From NCBI RefSeq assembly GCF_014199395.1, contig NZ_JACIJM010000006.1, forward strand, positions 163,430 to 227,429: a stretch of DNA of 64,000 nt, read 5' to 3'. Position numbers and translations under genes: made by a program. Below the pieces are notes generated by a model. It searched no databases. It was not told where the DNA came from and saw only the letters and a program-made list of their open reading frames with translations. This stretch comes from Yoonia ponticola. Lineage in GTDB: Bacteria > Pseudomonadota > Alphaproteobacteria > Rhodobacterales > Rhodobacteraceae. Below are positions 1 to 8,806 of this stretch, piece by piece (the first letter of the stretch is position 1; each line of letters opens with the position of its first letter).

Positions 1-334
1 CCCGTTCTTCCTCGGACCGTTTGAACGGCTTTGTCGGACGTTCCCAGACCTTGTCTTTGGCTTGCTGCGCCATCAGTTCGGCTTCTGATGTACCGTCAAA
101 GAAATTCCACTTGAGGTTGTATTCACGCACGTGTGCCTGACAGAACCACAAATAATCATCCATCGTATCCGGCGATTTCGGCGCACGGAATTTTGCTTCT
201 TCTTGGCAGCCATCATGCTCGCACACGCGTTGCGAGGTCTCTGATGCGCCTGACATGCCCCGTCGGCCGCGCGGATTTTTCTTCTTCGCGCTGGAGACGG
301 ACATATCAAAACCAAAGGGATCGTCTTTTTTCAC
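1..334 (-). CDS. J-domain (DnaJ-like) protein, N-terminal part
   Basis: The reading frame runs off the left edge, so only the first 111 residues are visible. It starts at a GTG (332-334) with AAGGAG eight bases upstream; this start lies outside the usual ATG search. The visible part begins MKKDDPFGFDMSVSSAKKK and contains GRRGMSG, a Cys/His cluster (RVCEHDGC), the run APKSPDTMDDYLWFCQAHVREY and KWNFF. This is the N-terminal region of a Rhodobacteraceae protein family whose C-terminus is a J domain acting as an Hsp70 co-chaperone. The J domain itself lies outside the window, so the co-chaperone role is inferred from the family. It is divergent from the bolA-like gene, which fits the common order in this group. 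Confidence 0.75.
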   Translation of the reverse strand, partial: MKKDDPFGFDMSVSSAKKKNPRGRRGMSGASETSQRVCEHDGCQEEAKFRAPKSPDTMDDYLWFCQAHVREYNLKWNFFDGTSEAELMAQQAKDKVWERPTKPFKRSEEER

Positions 335-412
335 GTCACAGGACTCCTTGTCGACTCGAGGTGCAGACAATAGACCTTTGAGTTCAAGATAGAAGAGGTT
401 GAAGGTAAAATA

Positions 413-667
413 ATGGGGCTTGAAGTCGAAATAGTTGAGGCGATCAAAACGAAACTCAAACCAGTTGATTTTCAGGTAATCAACGAAAGCCACCTGCACG
501 CAGGGCATTCCGGCGATGACGGGTCCGGTGAAAGCCACTGGAAGATCGTGCTGGATGCCCCTGATTTAGCAGACAAATCACGGCTAGCGCGGCACCGCGC
601 AGTGCACGCAGCATTAGGGCCCGACATCATCGGGCGTCTACACGCACTGGCGATAACGTTTCGTTAA
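413..667 (+). CDS. BolA family protein
   Basis: An 84-residue protein with the BolA fold signature: an N-terminal helix, then VINESHLHAGH near residues 24-34 with the conserved histidines, and a second block RHRAVHAALG in the C-terminal half. BolA proteins pair with monothiol glutaredoxins in iron-sulfur cluster handling and stress or cell-shape control. A weak AAGG ribosome site precedes the ATG. It is divergent from the J-domain gene. The length matches short BolA/IbaG-type proteins of alphaproteobacteria; no morphogene-type extension is present. Which BolA subtype it is cannot be decided from sequence alone. Confidence 0.85.
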   Translation: MGLEVEIVEAIKTKLKPVDFQVINESHLHAGHSGDDGSGESHWKIVLDAPDLADKSRLARHRAVHAALGPDIIGRLHALAITFR

Positions 668-672
668 TCAGT

Positions 673-1122
673 CTACTTTAATGTAGGCTCTGTCCGGCCA
701 TGTGGTGAGGGTGTGTTCACCCGCATCATGTGATCGGGCTTTGGCATTGGTGCTGCAGGCGGTGGTGCGACGGGTGCAACAGCGGGGGCGTGTGCGGCCA
801 CAGGCATTGGTGCGACGGGCGTCGGTGCAATCGGCGTTTCCATGACTGGGGCGGCGGTTGTATGCTCTGGCGCGGCGACAGGCGATGTTGTCACGACCTG
901 TTTGCGGAACACCATCATGTTCTGGAACACGGTTGTGCGTCCGGTAAATCCGGTGCGTTCCTCTGAAGGCAGTGTGTCGGTGCGAACATATTCCCAGCCG
1001 TCAGCGCCATATTCGTTCATGATGCTTTGCAGCGCATGGGCAAAACGGTCTTCGGCGGTTTTCACCCCCTTCGCCTTGATCCCTTTTTTTGGTGCAGGCA
1101 CCACAGCGTATTCATATGACAT
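673..1122 (-). CDS. DUF4177 domain protein with Pro/Ala-rich tail
   Basis: A 149-residue protein. Residues 1-75 form the DUF4177 module: MSYEYAVVPAPKKG at the start, then GVKTAEDRFA, the WEYVRTDTLPSEER stretch and MMVFRK. Residues 80-135 are a low-complexity Ala/Pro/Met/Val linker built from repeated APxPVAPMPVA-like units, ending in a short basic tail. DUF4177 proteins have no established function. The repeated linker may vary in length between strains. It is convergent with the bolA-like gene, with only a few bases between the stop codons, so the two transcripts probably overlap. Confidence 0.8.
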   Translation of the reverse strand: MSYEYAVVPAPKKGIKAKGVKTAEDRFAHALQSIMNEYGADGWEYVRTDTLPSEERTGFTGRTTVFQNMMVFRKQVVTTSPVAAPEHTTAAPVMETPIAPTPVAPMPVAAHAPAVAPVAPPPAAPMPKPDHMMRVNTPSPHGRTEPTLK

Positions 1123-1235
1123 TAACCGACCTCTGATGTGTTTGTGGCCCTATAGCAGTGGCGATGCGAACCGCCAAGGGGACCGCAGGGCATCGGCGCC
1201 ATCGTGCCCCAGATGCCGTGACGGAAGATCGCGTT

Positions 1236-1556
1236 TTAGGTAAATATACGGATAATCGCCGAGCCAAGCAGCAGAAAATAGCCAATGCGCAGGCAAATGT
1301 CGTCAATCAGACGCCAGTTCGAGACGCGGGTTTCAGCATTTTGCCGCAGTTCTTTGGCAATATCGCTCAGCGCGCTTTGCCGACCGTCGTGCGATTGGCG
1401 CTGCGTGATGCCTTCGATCCGCGACAGGGTTTTCTTGCGCAGATTCATTGAAAACGTCGGGACTGCCAGAATGGCGATTCCGAGGGTCGATGCGATATTC
1501 AGGCATCGCGCGAGTGTGAAAAAGGTGTCGGCGGTCTCGTTCAAATCAAGACGCAA
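1236..1556 (-). CDS. small membrane protein downstream of an XRE regulator
   Basis: A 106-residue unrecognised protein. It has a hydrophobic segment near residues 20-36 (LNIASTLGIAILAVPTF), a charged central part (RKKTLSRIEGITQRQ, then AKELRQNAETR) and a second hydrophobic stretch near the C-terminus (IGYFLLLGSAIIRIF). The best available start is a TTG at 1556 that overlaps the end of the upstream XRE gene by 16 bases, which suggests translational coupling. If the TTG is wrong, the first ATG would remove the first membrane segment. Function unknown. Confidence 0.5.
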   Translation of the reverse strand: MRLDLNETADTFFTLARCLNIASTLGIAILAVPTFSMNLRKKTLSRIEGITQRQSHDGRQSALSDIAKELRQNAETRVSNWRLIDDICLRIGYFLLLGSAIIRIFT

Positions 1557-1852
1557 AGTTCGTCGTCAGGCCGATCTGCTGCGTCGTAAGGGGTGATTTT
1601 CACCCGTTTGCCGCAAGCATGAAAGTACCGTGACCAGGATTCGACCTCTGGCAATGCGCCTGTTGCCGCTTCCATTTTCGAGATGTGGGATTGCGATAAT
1701 CCCGACCGCGCAGCCAGTTCGATCTGGGTTAATCCGGCCTGTTTGCGCAGTGACCGGAACAATAACGCGAGTTCACGTTTGGTGTCGTTCCGGCTGTAAG
1801 ACGTTGCCAGATCAGGGTTTTCTGCGAGAAGAATGTCTTTGAGGACGGTCAT
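1541..1852 (-). CDS. XRE-family helix-turn-helix regulator (antitoxin-like)
   Basis: A 103-residue protein when started at the internal ATG at 1852, which has GGGAG at good spacing; a longer 134-residue frame exists but has no comparable ribosome site. The HTH lies around residues 45-75 with AGLTQIELAARSGLSQSHISKME, a textbook XRE motif. The preceding helix (LALLFRSLRKQ) is also typical. Such single-domain XRE proteins act as antitoxins or repressors of their own operon. It follows a 125-residue unknown gene whose stop overlaps this start region, and precedes a small membrane protein. The order unknown-then-XRE resembles HigB-HigA-type modules, but the toxin identity is not established. Confidence 0.75.
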   Translation of the reverse strand: MTVLKDILLAENPDLATSYSRNDTKRELALLFRSLRKQAGLTQIELAARSGLSQSHISKMEAATGALPEVESWSRYFHACGKRVKITPYDAADRPDDELCVLI

Positions 1853-1853
1853 G

Positions 1854-2231
1854 TCATGTCTCCCGAGTTGGATTAACAAGCTTGCGGTGACGGATCGTGA
1901 GGCGCATCGCATTGTTGCATTTACCGGTGGTCGTAATCGCCCCATGCAGCATCACAGGGGGCGGGGTGGCAGATTTCAGGTCGCTGGACACCACCAGCGC
2001 GAAACCCCGACAGGACGGGATCGTAATCGCGAAAACTTCATATCTGTCGGCCACAAGACCGCACCGTTCGCTAAGGTAGGGGTCATTGAAACCCAACTCC
2101 TCTTCCAGCATCAGAACGTTCTCTTTACAGGTGTCAGAGAGCCGCCGGATACTATCTATTAACTCAGTTTCAAAACCCGGTGGGGCGATGACGAGTCTGT
2201 CCTTATGCTTTCGATATATATCTGGGTGCAT
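1854..2231 (-). CDS. unknown protein paired with XRE regulator (toxin-like position)
   Basis: A 125-residue protein I do not recognise. It begins MHPDIYRKHKDRLVIAPPGFETELIDSI and has an acidic helix NVLMLEEELGF and a beta-rich middle (DRYEVFAITIP, FALVVSSDL). Its stop is adjacent to the start of the XRE gene (1854 against 1852), so the two are almost certainly co-translated. The size and position match the toxin slot of a reverse-order toxin-antitoxin pair, but no RelE, HigB or HipA motif is evident. The region just upstream is AT-rich and could hold an autoregulated promoter. The ribosome site is weak. Confidence 0.5.
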   Translation of the reverse strand: MHPDIYRKHKDRLVIAPPGFETELIDSIRRLSDTCKENVLMLEEELGFNDPYLSERCGLVADRYEVFAITIPSCRGFALVVSSDLKSATPPPVMLHGAITTTGKCNNAMRLTIRHRKLVNPTRET

Positions 2232-2278
2232 ATGAAGTCAAGTATATATTGCGGGCCGGCTGGCGGGCACGAGGCCCG

Positions 2279-3790
2279 TCACAGCCCCAATTTCGCGGCA
2301 ACCAGCTTGTTCACTGCCGCCGGATTCGCCTTGCCGCCCGTCGCTTTCATAACCTGTCCCACGAAGAAACCGATCAGTTTCGGGTTCACCTTGGCCTTTT
2401 CGACCTGCGCGGGGTTGGCGGCGATGATCTCGTCCACCGCGGCCTCGATGGCACCTGTGTCGGTGACCTGCTCCATGCCTTCGGTCGCGACAATTTCCTC
2501 GGGATCGCGGTCTGAGGTGTAGGCGATTTCAAAGACATCCTTGGCAATCTTGCCGCTGATTTTGTCGGATTTGATCAAGCCGACGATCTGGCCCAAACGC
2601 GCCGCTGAAATCGGGCTATCAGTCACGTCTTTGTCGTCTTTCTTAAGACGTCCGAACAATTCGTTAATAACCCAGTTCGCGGCCAATTTACCGTCGCGGC
2701 CTTCGGCCACAGCCTCAAAGAACGCGGCATTATCGACGTCAGCAGTCAGCACAGAGGCGTCATATTCGGACAGGCCAAAGTCAGCCATGAAACGGGTCTT
2801 CTTGGCGTCTGGCAGTTCTGGCAATTTCGAGGCTAGATCATCCACCCAATCCTGTTCAATCACCAACGGCAGCAAGTCTGGATCAGGGAAGTAACGGTAA
2901 TCATGCGCTTCTTCCTTCGACCGCATCGACCGCGTTTCGTTCTTGTCCGGATCGTACAGACGTGTTTCCTGAACAACCTCTTTGCCGTCCTCGACCAGCG
3001 CAATCTGACGCCGCGCTTCGACGTCAATCGCAGCTTGGATGAACCGCATCGAGTTCATGTTCTTGATCTCGCAACGGGTGCCGAGATGGGAAAAGTCCTG
3101 TGTTTCCTGATACTTCTCGTATTGACCCGGGCGACAGATCGACACGTTCACGTCAGCCCGCAGGTTGCCGTTTTGCATGTTGCCGTCGCATGTGCCGAGG
3201 TAGCGCAGGATTTGACGCAGCTTAGACACATAGGCGGCGGCCTCTTCGGGGCCACGAATATCGGGGCGCGATACGATTTCCATCAGCGCCACACCAGTGC
3301 GGTTCAGGTCCACAAAGGACATGTTCGGGTCCATGTCATGGACGGACTTCCCAGCGTCTTGTTCAAGGTGAATACGCTCGATCCGCACGTTACGGGCAAC
3401 ACCATTGCCAAGCTCGACCAGCACCTCGCCTTCGCCGACAATCGGGTGGTAAAGTTGCGAGATCTGATAACCCTGCGGCAAGTCAGGGTAGAAATAGTTT
3501 TTGCGGTCAAATGCAGAGAACAAATTGATCTCGGCCTTCAGCCCCAGACCCGTGCGGACCGCCTGTGCGACGCATTCTTCGTTAATGACCGGTAGCATGC
3601 CGGGCATGCCCGCATCCACAAACGCCACGTTGCTGTTTGGCTCTGCACCGAACAAGGTCGAGGCGCCTGAAAACAGCTTGGCCTTGGTCGCGACCTGCGC
3701 GTGGACCTCTAACCCGATGACAAGTTCCCAGTCATGTTTCGCACCAGCGATCACTTTGGGGGCAGGGGTCGTATAAGTCAGGTCCAACAT
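2279..3790 (-). CDS. gatB: Asp/Glu-tRNA amidotransferase subunit B
   Basis: A 503-residue protein of full family length. It starts with the GatB catalytic cradle ([11 protein letters not shown] near residue 23), carries the family signature around residues 165-185 ([17 protein letters not shown]) and ends with the YqeY-like tail domain ([17 protein letters not shown]). GatB works with GatA and GatC to amidate Glu-tRNA(Gln) and Asp-tRNA(Asn), supplying Gln-tRNA in organisms lacking a matching synthetase, as in most alphaproteobacteria. gatA and gatC are not in this window, which is normal for dispersed alphaproteobacterial gat genes. No frame disruption is seen. Confidence 0.97.
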   Translation of the reverse strand: MLDLTYTTPAPKVIAGAKHDWELVIGLEVHAQVATKAKLFSGASTLFGAEPNSNVAFVDAGMPGMLPVINEECVAQAVRTGLGLKAEINLFSAFDRKNYFYPDLPQGYQISQLYHPIVGEGEVLVELGNGVARNVRIERIHLEQDAGKSVHDMDPNMSFVDLNRTGVALMEIVSRPDIRGPEEAAAYVSKLRQILRYLGTCDGNMQNGNLRADVNVSICRPGQYEKYQETQDFSHLGTRCEIKNMNSMRFIQAAIDVEARRQIALVEDGKEVVQETRLYDPDKNETRSMRSKEEAHDYRYFPDPDLLPLVIEQDWVDDLASKLPELPDAKKTRFMADFGLSEYDASVLTADVDNAAFFEAVAEGRDGKLAANWVINELFGRLKKDDKDVTDSPISAARLGQIVGLIKSDKISGKIAKDVFEIAYTSDRDPEEIVATEGMEQVTDTGAIEAAVDEIIAANPAQVEKAKVNPKLIGFFVGQVMKATGGKANPAAVNKLVAAKLGL

Positions 3791-3920
3791 GGGGTCTCTC
3801 CGTCAGGGTCTATGCGCGTTCTAAGTCAGGGGGCAGTCAGGGACAAGAGCGGGCGCACATTCGCGTAGCTTTGTAAAAGGCACTTGCCAAGATACGGCTT
3901 GGCGGGGCAAATTTTGGCGC

Positions 3921-4748
3921 ATGATGAAAGCCACGACAATTCTGGGGGGAATTCTGGCGATATGTGTGGGGGCCGCTGCGGTGGCCGAAACGCCTGTCAG
4001 GCCGACTTCCCGCGACGATGTAGCCACAATGCAGGCAGAGGCCGCGACTATGCGCCTCGCCGGGTTTCGTGTCCGCGAGCGCCCCGACTACATGATCCGG
4101 TATCCGGCTCTAGTGGAATCGGGTGATCCGTCTGTGCGTCCCGTGGCGCGTTCGCGATTTTTACCAAACACCCGTTGGGACCACAAAGCAGGATCCGATC
4201 TATGGACACGTGCGGCGATGACAGCCGTGAGCGGTCATGGCGAAGGCCTCGATTCGCTTGTGCCGCGTGACATCGACAAGTGGTGTCCCGCCTACGAAGA
4301 CAACGGCCCCGCAAAAAGACAGGCGTTCTGGGTTGGCGTCATGTCCGCACTCGCCAAACACGAAAGCACCTATAATCCGCGTGCGGTCGGCGGCGGTGAT
4401 CGGTGGTACGGTTTGCTGCAAATTTACCCAGACACGGCGCGGCGCTACGGCTGTTTTGCGCGGACTGGCGAAGCACTTAAAGACCCCGAAGACAACCTGT
4501 CCTGTGCCGCCCGGATCATGAACGTGACAGTCGCCCGCGATAATGCAATCGCATTGCGCGACGGACGGTGGCGTGGGATCGCAGCCGATTGGGGGCCGAT
4601 GTCGAACCGTGCCAAAACGTCAGAAATGATCGCATGGATCAACCGCCAAAGCTATTGCCAGCCAACGGTTAACATCCGCCCGCAATCCCGTCCCGAAACA
4701 AATTTGCTGGCCACGGTGTCAACAATGACGGTCCCAACGGCAGATTGA
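3921..4748 (+). CDS. secreted lytic transglycosylase (SLT domain)
   Basis: A 275-residue protein with a signal peptide (residues 1-23, hydrophobic core ILGGILAICVGAAAV, likely cleavage after AVA). The SLT domain occupies roughly residues 135-250: the catalytic glutamate is E148 in ALAKHESTYNP, followed by YGLLQIYPDTARRYGC and a cysteine-containing block NLSCAARIM. These enzymes cleave peptidoglycan glycan strands in the periplasm. The N-terminal 110 residues are not recognised and may position the domain. Start could be either of two adjacent ATGs. It stands alone, divergent from gatB. Confidence 0.85.
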   Translation: MMKATTILGGILAICVGAAAVAETPVRPTSRDDVATMQAEAATMRLAGFRVRERPDYMIRYPALVESGDPSVRPVARSRFLPNTRWDHKAGSDLWTRAAMTAVSGHGEGLDSLVPRDIDKWCPAYEDNGPAKRQAFWVGVMSALAKHESTYNPRAVGGGDRWYGLLQIYPDTARRYGCFARTGEALKDPEDNLSCAARIMNVTVARDNAIALRDGRWRGIAADWGPMSNRAKTSEMIAWINRQSYCQPTVNIRPQSRPETNLLATVSTMTVPTAD

Positions 4749-4828
4749 ATCGCAACACTCGGGCTTCTTTGACTTCTTCCAAATCCCCGCCGGAGGCTCC
4801 CGCACTCTCACTGCACGCGACGGTGATG

Positions 4829-5713
4829 TTATCCCAGCCGTGGCAAAAGTGGCCGTGATACCGCCCGCATATCAATCTCGGGCCTTTGCGTTTCACCTAG
4901 TAACAGCGTCGCCTCGCGCAAAATCACGATCCCGTCTTCTGCTGACTTCGGCAGATCGCGCCCTGCAATATGAGGTCCGACGGTGATTTGAAACGGCTGT
5001 CGATCTTTGTTCAGGGTCTCGTGGAACAGTGTGATGTCGCGTAGCGTCGGGTGAATCTTATCGAAAAGATAAAACAGGGCAGAGTTCCGCGCACGGATAT
5101 TAACCGGAATTACCGGTAGATCGAATTTACGGGCAAGCATTGCGGCGGACGCCATCCAAGGCCGTTCCCACAACCGCAAGCCACGACGTTTCGCCAATCT
5201 ACCAGAGGGGAAAATGACGCCCAAGCGGCCCTCGTCCGTCGCTTTGCGCACAAATTGCATGGTCTCGCGCGCCGACTCTCGGCTGCGCTTTTCAGGCCGC
5301 CATTCCACGGGGCAAATCATATCTGACATCTGCGGCAAAATCCGTAGAATGTCTTTGTCTGCAAAGAAGTAGGCGTCCGGACGCCGCTGCGCTATCACGT
5401 GGTTCAGGATAATTCCGTCCGCGATCCCTGTCGGGTGGTTTGCGACGATCAAGGCGGGATCGTCGGTTGGCAGGTGCCCTAGGCCTGCGACCTCGACATG
5501 CTGTGCAAGGCGTCGGCCCATTGCCGTCATGATCTCGCGCGAGGTCGCATGCTGCATCGTTTCGGCCAGTGCCACCGTCTTTTCGTAGCTCAAAGCGTGG
5601 TCGAGGGTGCGTTGCGCAACGCGCGTCAGGGCCGTCTGGTTGGTTAACCATGGCGCGCGTTCATGAATCAGCGGATCAATACGGTGTCTCATGTCATTAT
5701 AGATGTGATGCAA
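4829..5713 (-). CDS. lysophospholipid acyltransferase-family protein
   Basis: A 294-residue protein of the PlsC-like acyltransferase superfamily. The acceptor motif is NHPTGIADG near residue 92: histidine and aspartate are five residues apart, as in the putative hemolysin-type branch (NHPxGGxDG) rather than the four of classic PlsC. A second block is FPSGRLAKRRG around residue 168, and VIPVNIRARNS follows. Such enzymes transfer acyl groups to lysophospholipids or ornithine lipids at the inner membrane; the actual acceptor is unknown. It lies just downstream of pepN on the same strand. Confidence 0.75.
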   Translation of the reverse strand: MHHIYNDMRHRIDPLIHERAPWLTNQTALTRVAQRTLDHALSYEKTVALAETMQHATSREIMTAMGRRLAQHVEVAGLGHLPTDDPALIVANHPTGIADGIILNHVIAQRRPDAYFFADKDILRILPQMSDMICPVEWRPEKRSRESARETMQFVRKATDEGRLGVIFPSGRLAKRRGLRLWERPWMASAAMLARKFDLPVIPVNIRARNSALFYLFDKIHPTLRDITLFHETLNKDRQPFQITVGPHIAGRDLPKSAEDGIVILREATLLLGETQRPEIDMRAVSRPLLPRLG

Positions 5714-5751
5714 CCGTAACGTTTAAATGACATCACGCGATTTGATGGCGA

Positions 5752-8312
5752 TTATCCGCTGGCCAAGATGCGCGTCACCATTTCCATCGTATCGCGTGAC
5801 AAGTTCGGCGTCGCAGCGATCCGATCCAACGCGGCCCGCATTTTGGCTTGGCGGTCCGTGTCGTAGCGGCGGAAGCTGTCGAATGCCGTCACAACACGCG
5901 CGGTTGTTTGCGGGTTGATCGGGTCCAGCTTGATCAGCCAATCCGCTAGCAATTCATAGCCGCTGCCGTCCGCGCGGTGGAAGCCTGCGGCATGGCGCGA
6001 GAATGCGCCGAACACGGCCCTGAAACGGTTCGGGTTCTTGAGGTTGAAATCGGGATGTTGGCTTAGCTTTTTCACAATCGCGACTGTGTTTTCTGGCGCG
6101 CTCAACGCCACTTGAAGGCCGAACCATTTGTCCATCACCAAGCGATCATCGCGCCATTGCGCTGCGAAATCCGCTGATGCCTTTTCACCGTGACCATTCC
6201 AAAGCAGGGCAGACAGAGCGCCTATTTGTTGGGTCATGTTGTCCGCAGTTTCAAACAAAGCTGTCGCTTGTTTACCCGCATCAACGCGCGTCAGTAGTCC
6301 CAAAATCGCATTCGCGAGGCTGCGTTTTCCTGCGGATATTGCGTCCGGCGAATACGGCCCAGACACGGACATTGCGGCATAAAGACTGGCAAGGTGATCT
6401 TGCAAATGCAGCGCCAGCGCATGTTTCAACGTCTGATGCGCCAAGTGGATCGCATCGGGATCAGGCACATGACCTGCGCTGTGTAGCGATTGCGCCGTTT
6501 CGCCTTGCGACGGGAACGACAGCAAAAACGCGCGAAAGGCGGGGTCCAGTGTGTTGTCGCGCACCGCTGTTAACATCGCGTCCAGATATGCTGTGTCCGG
6601 TGGGGTGCCGTCCGTCACCATGCGGCACAATAATTCCGACACCAAAACGCGGCCCGCGTCCCAGCGGTTAAACGGGTCACTGTCGTGTCCCAGCAAAATC
6701 GCCCGATCCGCATTGGATAAGGGCTGGGTCAGGATGATTGGCGCAGTAAAGCCGCGGTTGATCGACAGGATTGGGCGATCAGCCAATCCCGTGACGGTGA
6801 TCGACGCGCCGGAGGCATCAAGCACGAACAGTTGTTCCGCCTGCACCTTACAGCCATCACGACCAATCAAAGCATAGCGCAGCGGGATCACACGCGCAGG
6901 CCAATCATCACGGCCAGCAGCGCGGATCGTTTGGGCGAGGTGTATCGTCAGCGTACCATTGTCGTTCCAATCCTCTGTTACAGTCACATGTGGCGTACCT
7001 GGATCAGTCCACCAGCGGGCGAACTGGGTCAGGTCCGTGTCCATCACAGCCTCAAAACACGCACGGAAATTCTCGATCGTGGCCGCATCCCCATCATGGC
7101 GGTCGAAATACAGATCTAGCGCTGCCTTATATACCGCATCACCCGCGAGGGTGTGCAGCATGCCGATGATCTCGGCTCCTTTTTCATATACCGTAGAGGT
7201 GTAGAAATTGTTAATCTCGGAAAAACTTGACGGACGCGGCGGATGGGCCAAGGGGCCAGCGTCTTCGCGGAATTGCGCGGCGCGCAGGGTAATCGCGTCG
7301 TCGATCCGTTTGACGGGGGCAGATCGCATGTCGGATGTGAACTGCTGATCACGGTAAACGGTCAGCCCTTCTTTCAGGCATAGCTGGAACCAATCACGGC
7401 AGGTAATCCGGTTGCCTGTCCAGTTATGAAAATACTCGTGGGCAATGATCGCCTCGATGCGTTCAAAGTCCGCATCGGTCGATGTCTCGGGTGACGCCAA
7501 AACGCAGCTTGAGTTGAAAATGTTCAAGCCTTTGTTCTCCATCGCGCCCATATTAAAGTCATCGACAGCGACGATGTTGAAAATGTCCAAGTCGTATTCG
7601 CGCCCGTAGGTCTGTTCGTCCCACGTCATAGACCGCTGCAACGCGCCCATGCCAAAGGCGCATTTCGTCTCGTAGGACCGGGGCGGACATAGATGTTCAG
7701 GTCCACTTGGCGGCCTGACATTGTGGTAAACGAACCGGGGTGCGCGACCAGATTTCCGGCGACTAGCGCGAACAAATACGCGGGCTTTGGCCATGGGTCG
7801 TGCCATTCCGCCCAGCCGTCGCCTGATGCTTGCGGATTACCGTTGGACAATAGCACGGGGTAGTCGCCCTCAACACGCACGGTGAAGACGGCCATCACGT
7901 CGGGGCGGTCGGGGTAATAAGTGATCTTGCGAAACCCTTCGGCCTCGCATTGGGTGCAGAACATGCCGCCGGACATGTATAACCCTTCGAGTGCGGTGTT
8001 GGTTTGCGGCGAAATCACCACTTCGGCTTCCCAAATAAACGGCGCGTCAGGGACGGGGCAGGTCAAGCCATCGTCCGTGAGGGTCGGCGTCACGCTGGTC
8101 CCGTCGATTTTCGCCGCGATCAATGTCAATTCAGCGCCGTGTAAAAAGAACGTCTTGTCCTGCGCATCAGGGTTCGGTCGAAACGCAATCCGGCTGATGA
8201 CGCGCGTCTCGGTCGGGTGCAGGTGGAACGTGAGATGCACATCGTCGATCAGATACGCAGGAGGCGTGTAATCCGCGAGATAGATCGTTTGCGGGGCGGA
8301 ATGTGTCATCAC
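5752..8312 (-). pseudogene. pepN: aminopeptidase N, interrupted by a one-base frameshift
   Basis: Two minus-strand frames together make one PepN. The first (from 8312) holds the N-terminal beta domain up to VDLNIYVRPG and then runs into nonsense. The second (to 5752) resumes with KCAFGMGALQRSMTWDE and contains the GAMENKGLNIFN motif, the zinc site HEYFH with the downstream glutamate in KEGLTVYRDQ, and the full C-terminal helical domain. The shift is near 7674: adding one base there would restore an uninterrupted protein of about 853 residues, close to normal PepN length. PepN removes N-terminal residues from peptides in the cytosol. Either the gene is inactive in this strain or the base is a sequencing/assembly error; programmed shifting is not known for this family. 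Confidence 0.85.
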
Positions 8313-8388
8313 GTAGCCTTTTATTGAACCAATGGCGGTGCCAAACGTTGATTAACCAATCGTCGTGTTGAAAACGAAAGGAAATCCC

Positions 8389-8640
8389 ATGTCTGCACCT
8401 GAAACCAATATCGAGAAGCAAGCCAAAAAGCACAAGGGACCACTGGCCGGAATGGCGGGTGTACTGGTGTTCGTTGGGGTGCTTTTGGCGGCCTTCGTTA
8501 TCTGGACCGTGTATAACGCCGACACACCAGAAGGCGCTGAAACGCAGATCGACAGTCGTACCGGAACCGAAGTCGAAGTGGATGACGGCCCCGAGATCGA
8601 GACCGGTCTCGAAGGTATCGTCGCGCCGGTCGAGCAATAA
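8389..8640 (+). CDS. small single-pass membrane protein
   Basis: An 83-residue protein from the ATG at 8389, which has AAGGAAA upstream; an in-frame ATG 24 bases earlier lacks a ribosome site. It has a short cytoplasmic basic N-terminus (EKQAKKHKG), one membrane helix near residues 20-43 (MAGVLVFVGVLLAAFVIW) and an acidic, Thr/Glu-rich periplasmic tail (EVEVDDGPEIETG). No known domain. It is divergent from pepN and upstream of glcB, with about 165 bases to the malate synthase start. Function unknown. Confidence 0.6.
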   Translation: MSAPETNIEKQAKKHKGPLAGMAGVLVFVGVLLAAFVIWTVYNADTPEGAETQIDSRTGTEVEVDDGPEIETGLEGIVAPVEQ

Positions 8641-8806
8641 TAACTGTCATAAAACGGTGGTACGGCGAAAGTGCAGGGCGGGAATTGCTGCCCTCAACAT
8701 TGGTCAATAGATTTGACCGCTCTTGTTGCCTATAGGAAACTTTTGCCGTACCCGTGTCCTAACGTATTGCTACGGCGTCGCGCCGCATACAAAGAAGGGA
8801 CCACAC

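Noticed and set aside
2903..3595. 230-codon plus-strand frame in gatB
   Set aside because: Antisense to gatB; His/Val/Leu-rich composition typical of shadows.
7626..8312. A separate 228-residue gene
   Set aside because: It is the N-terminal part of pepN ending at the frameshift, not an independent protein.
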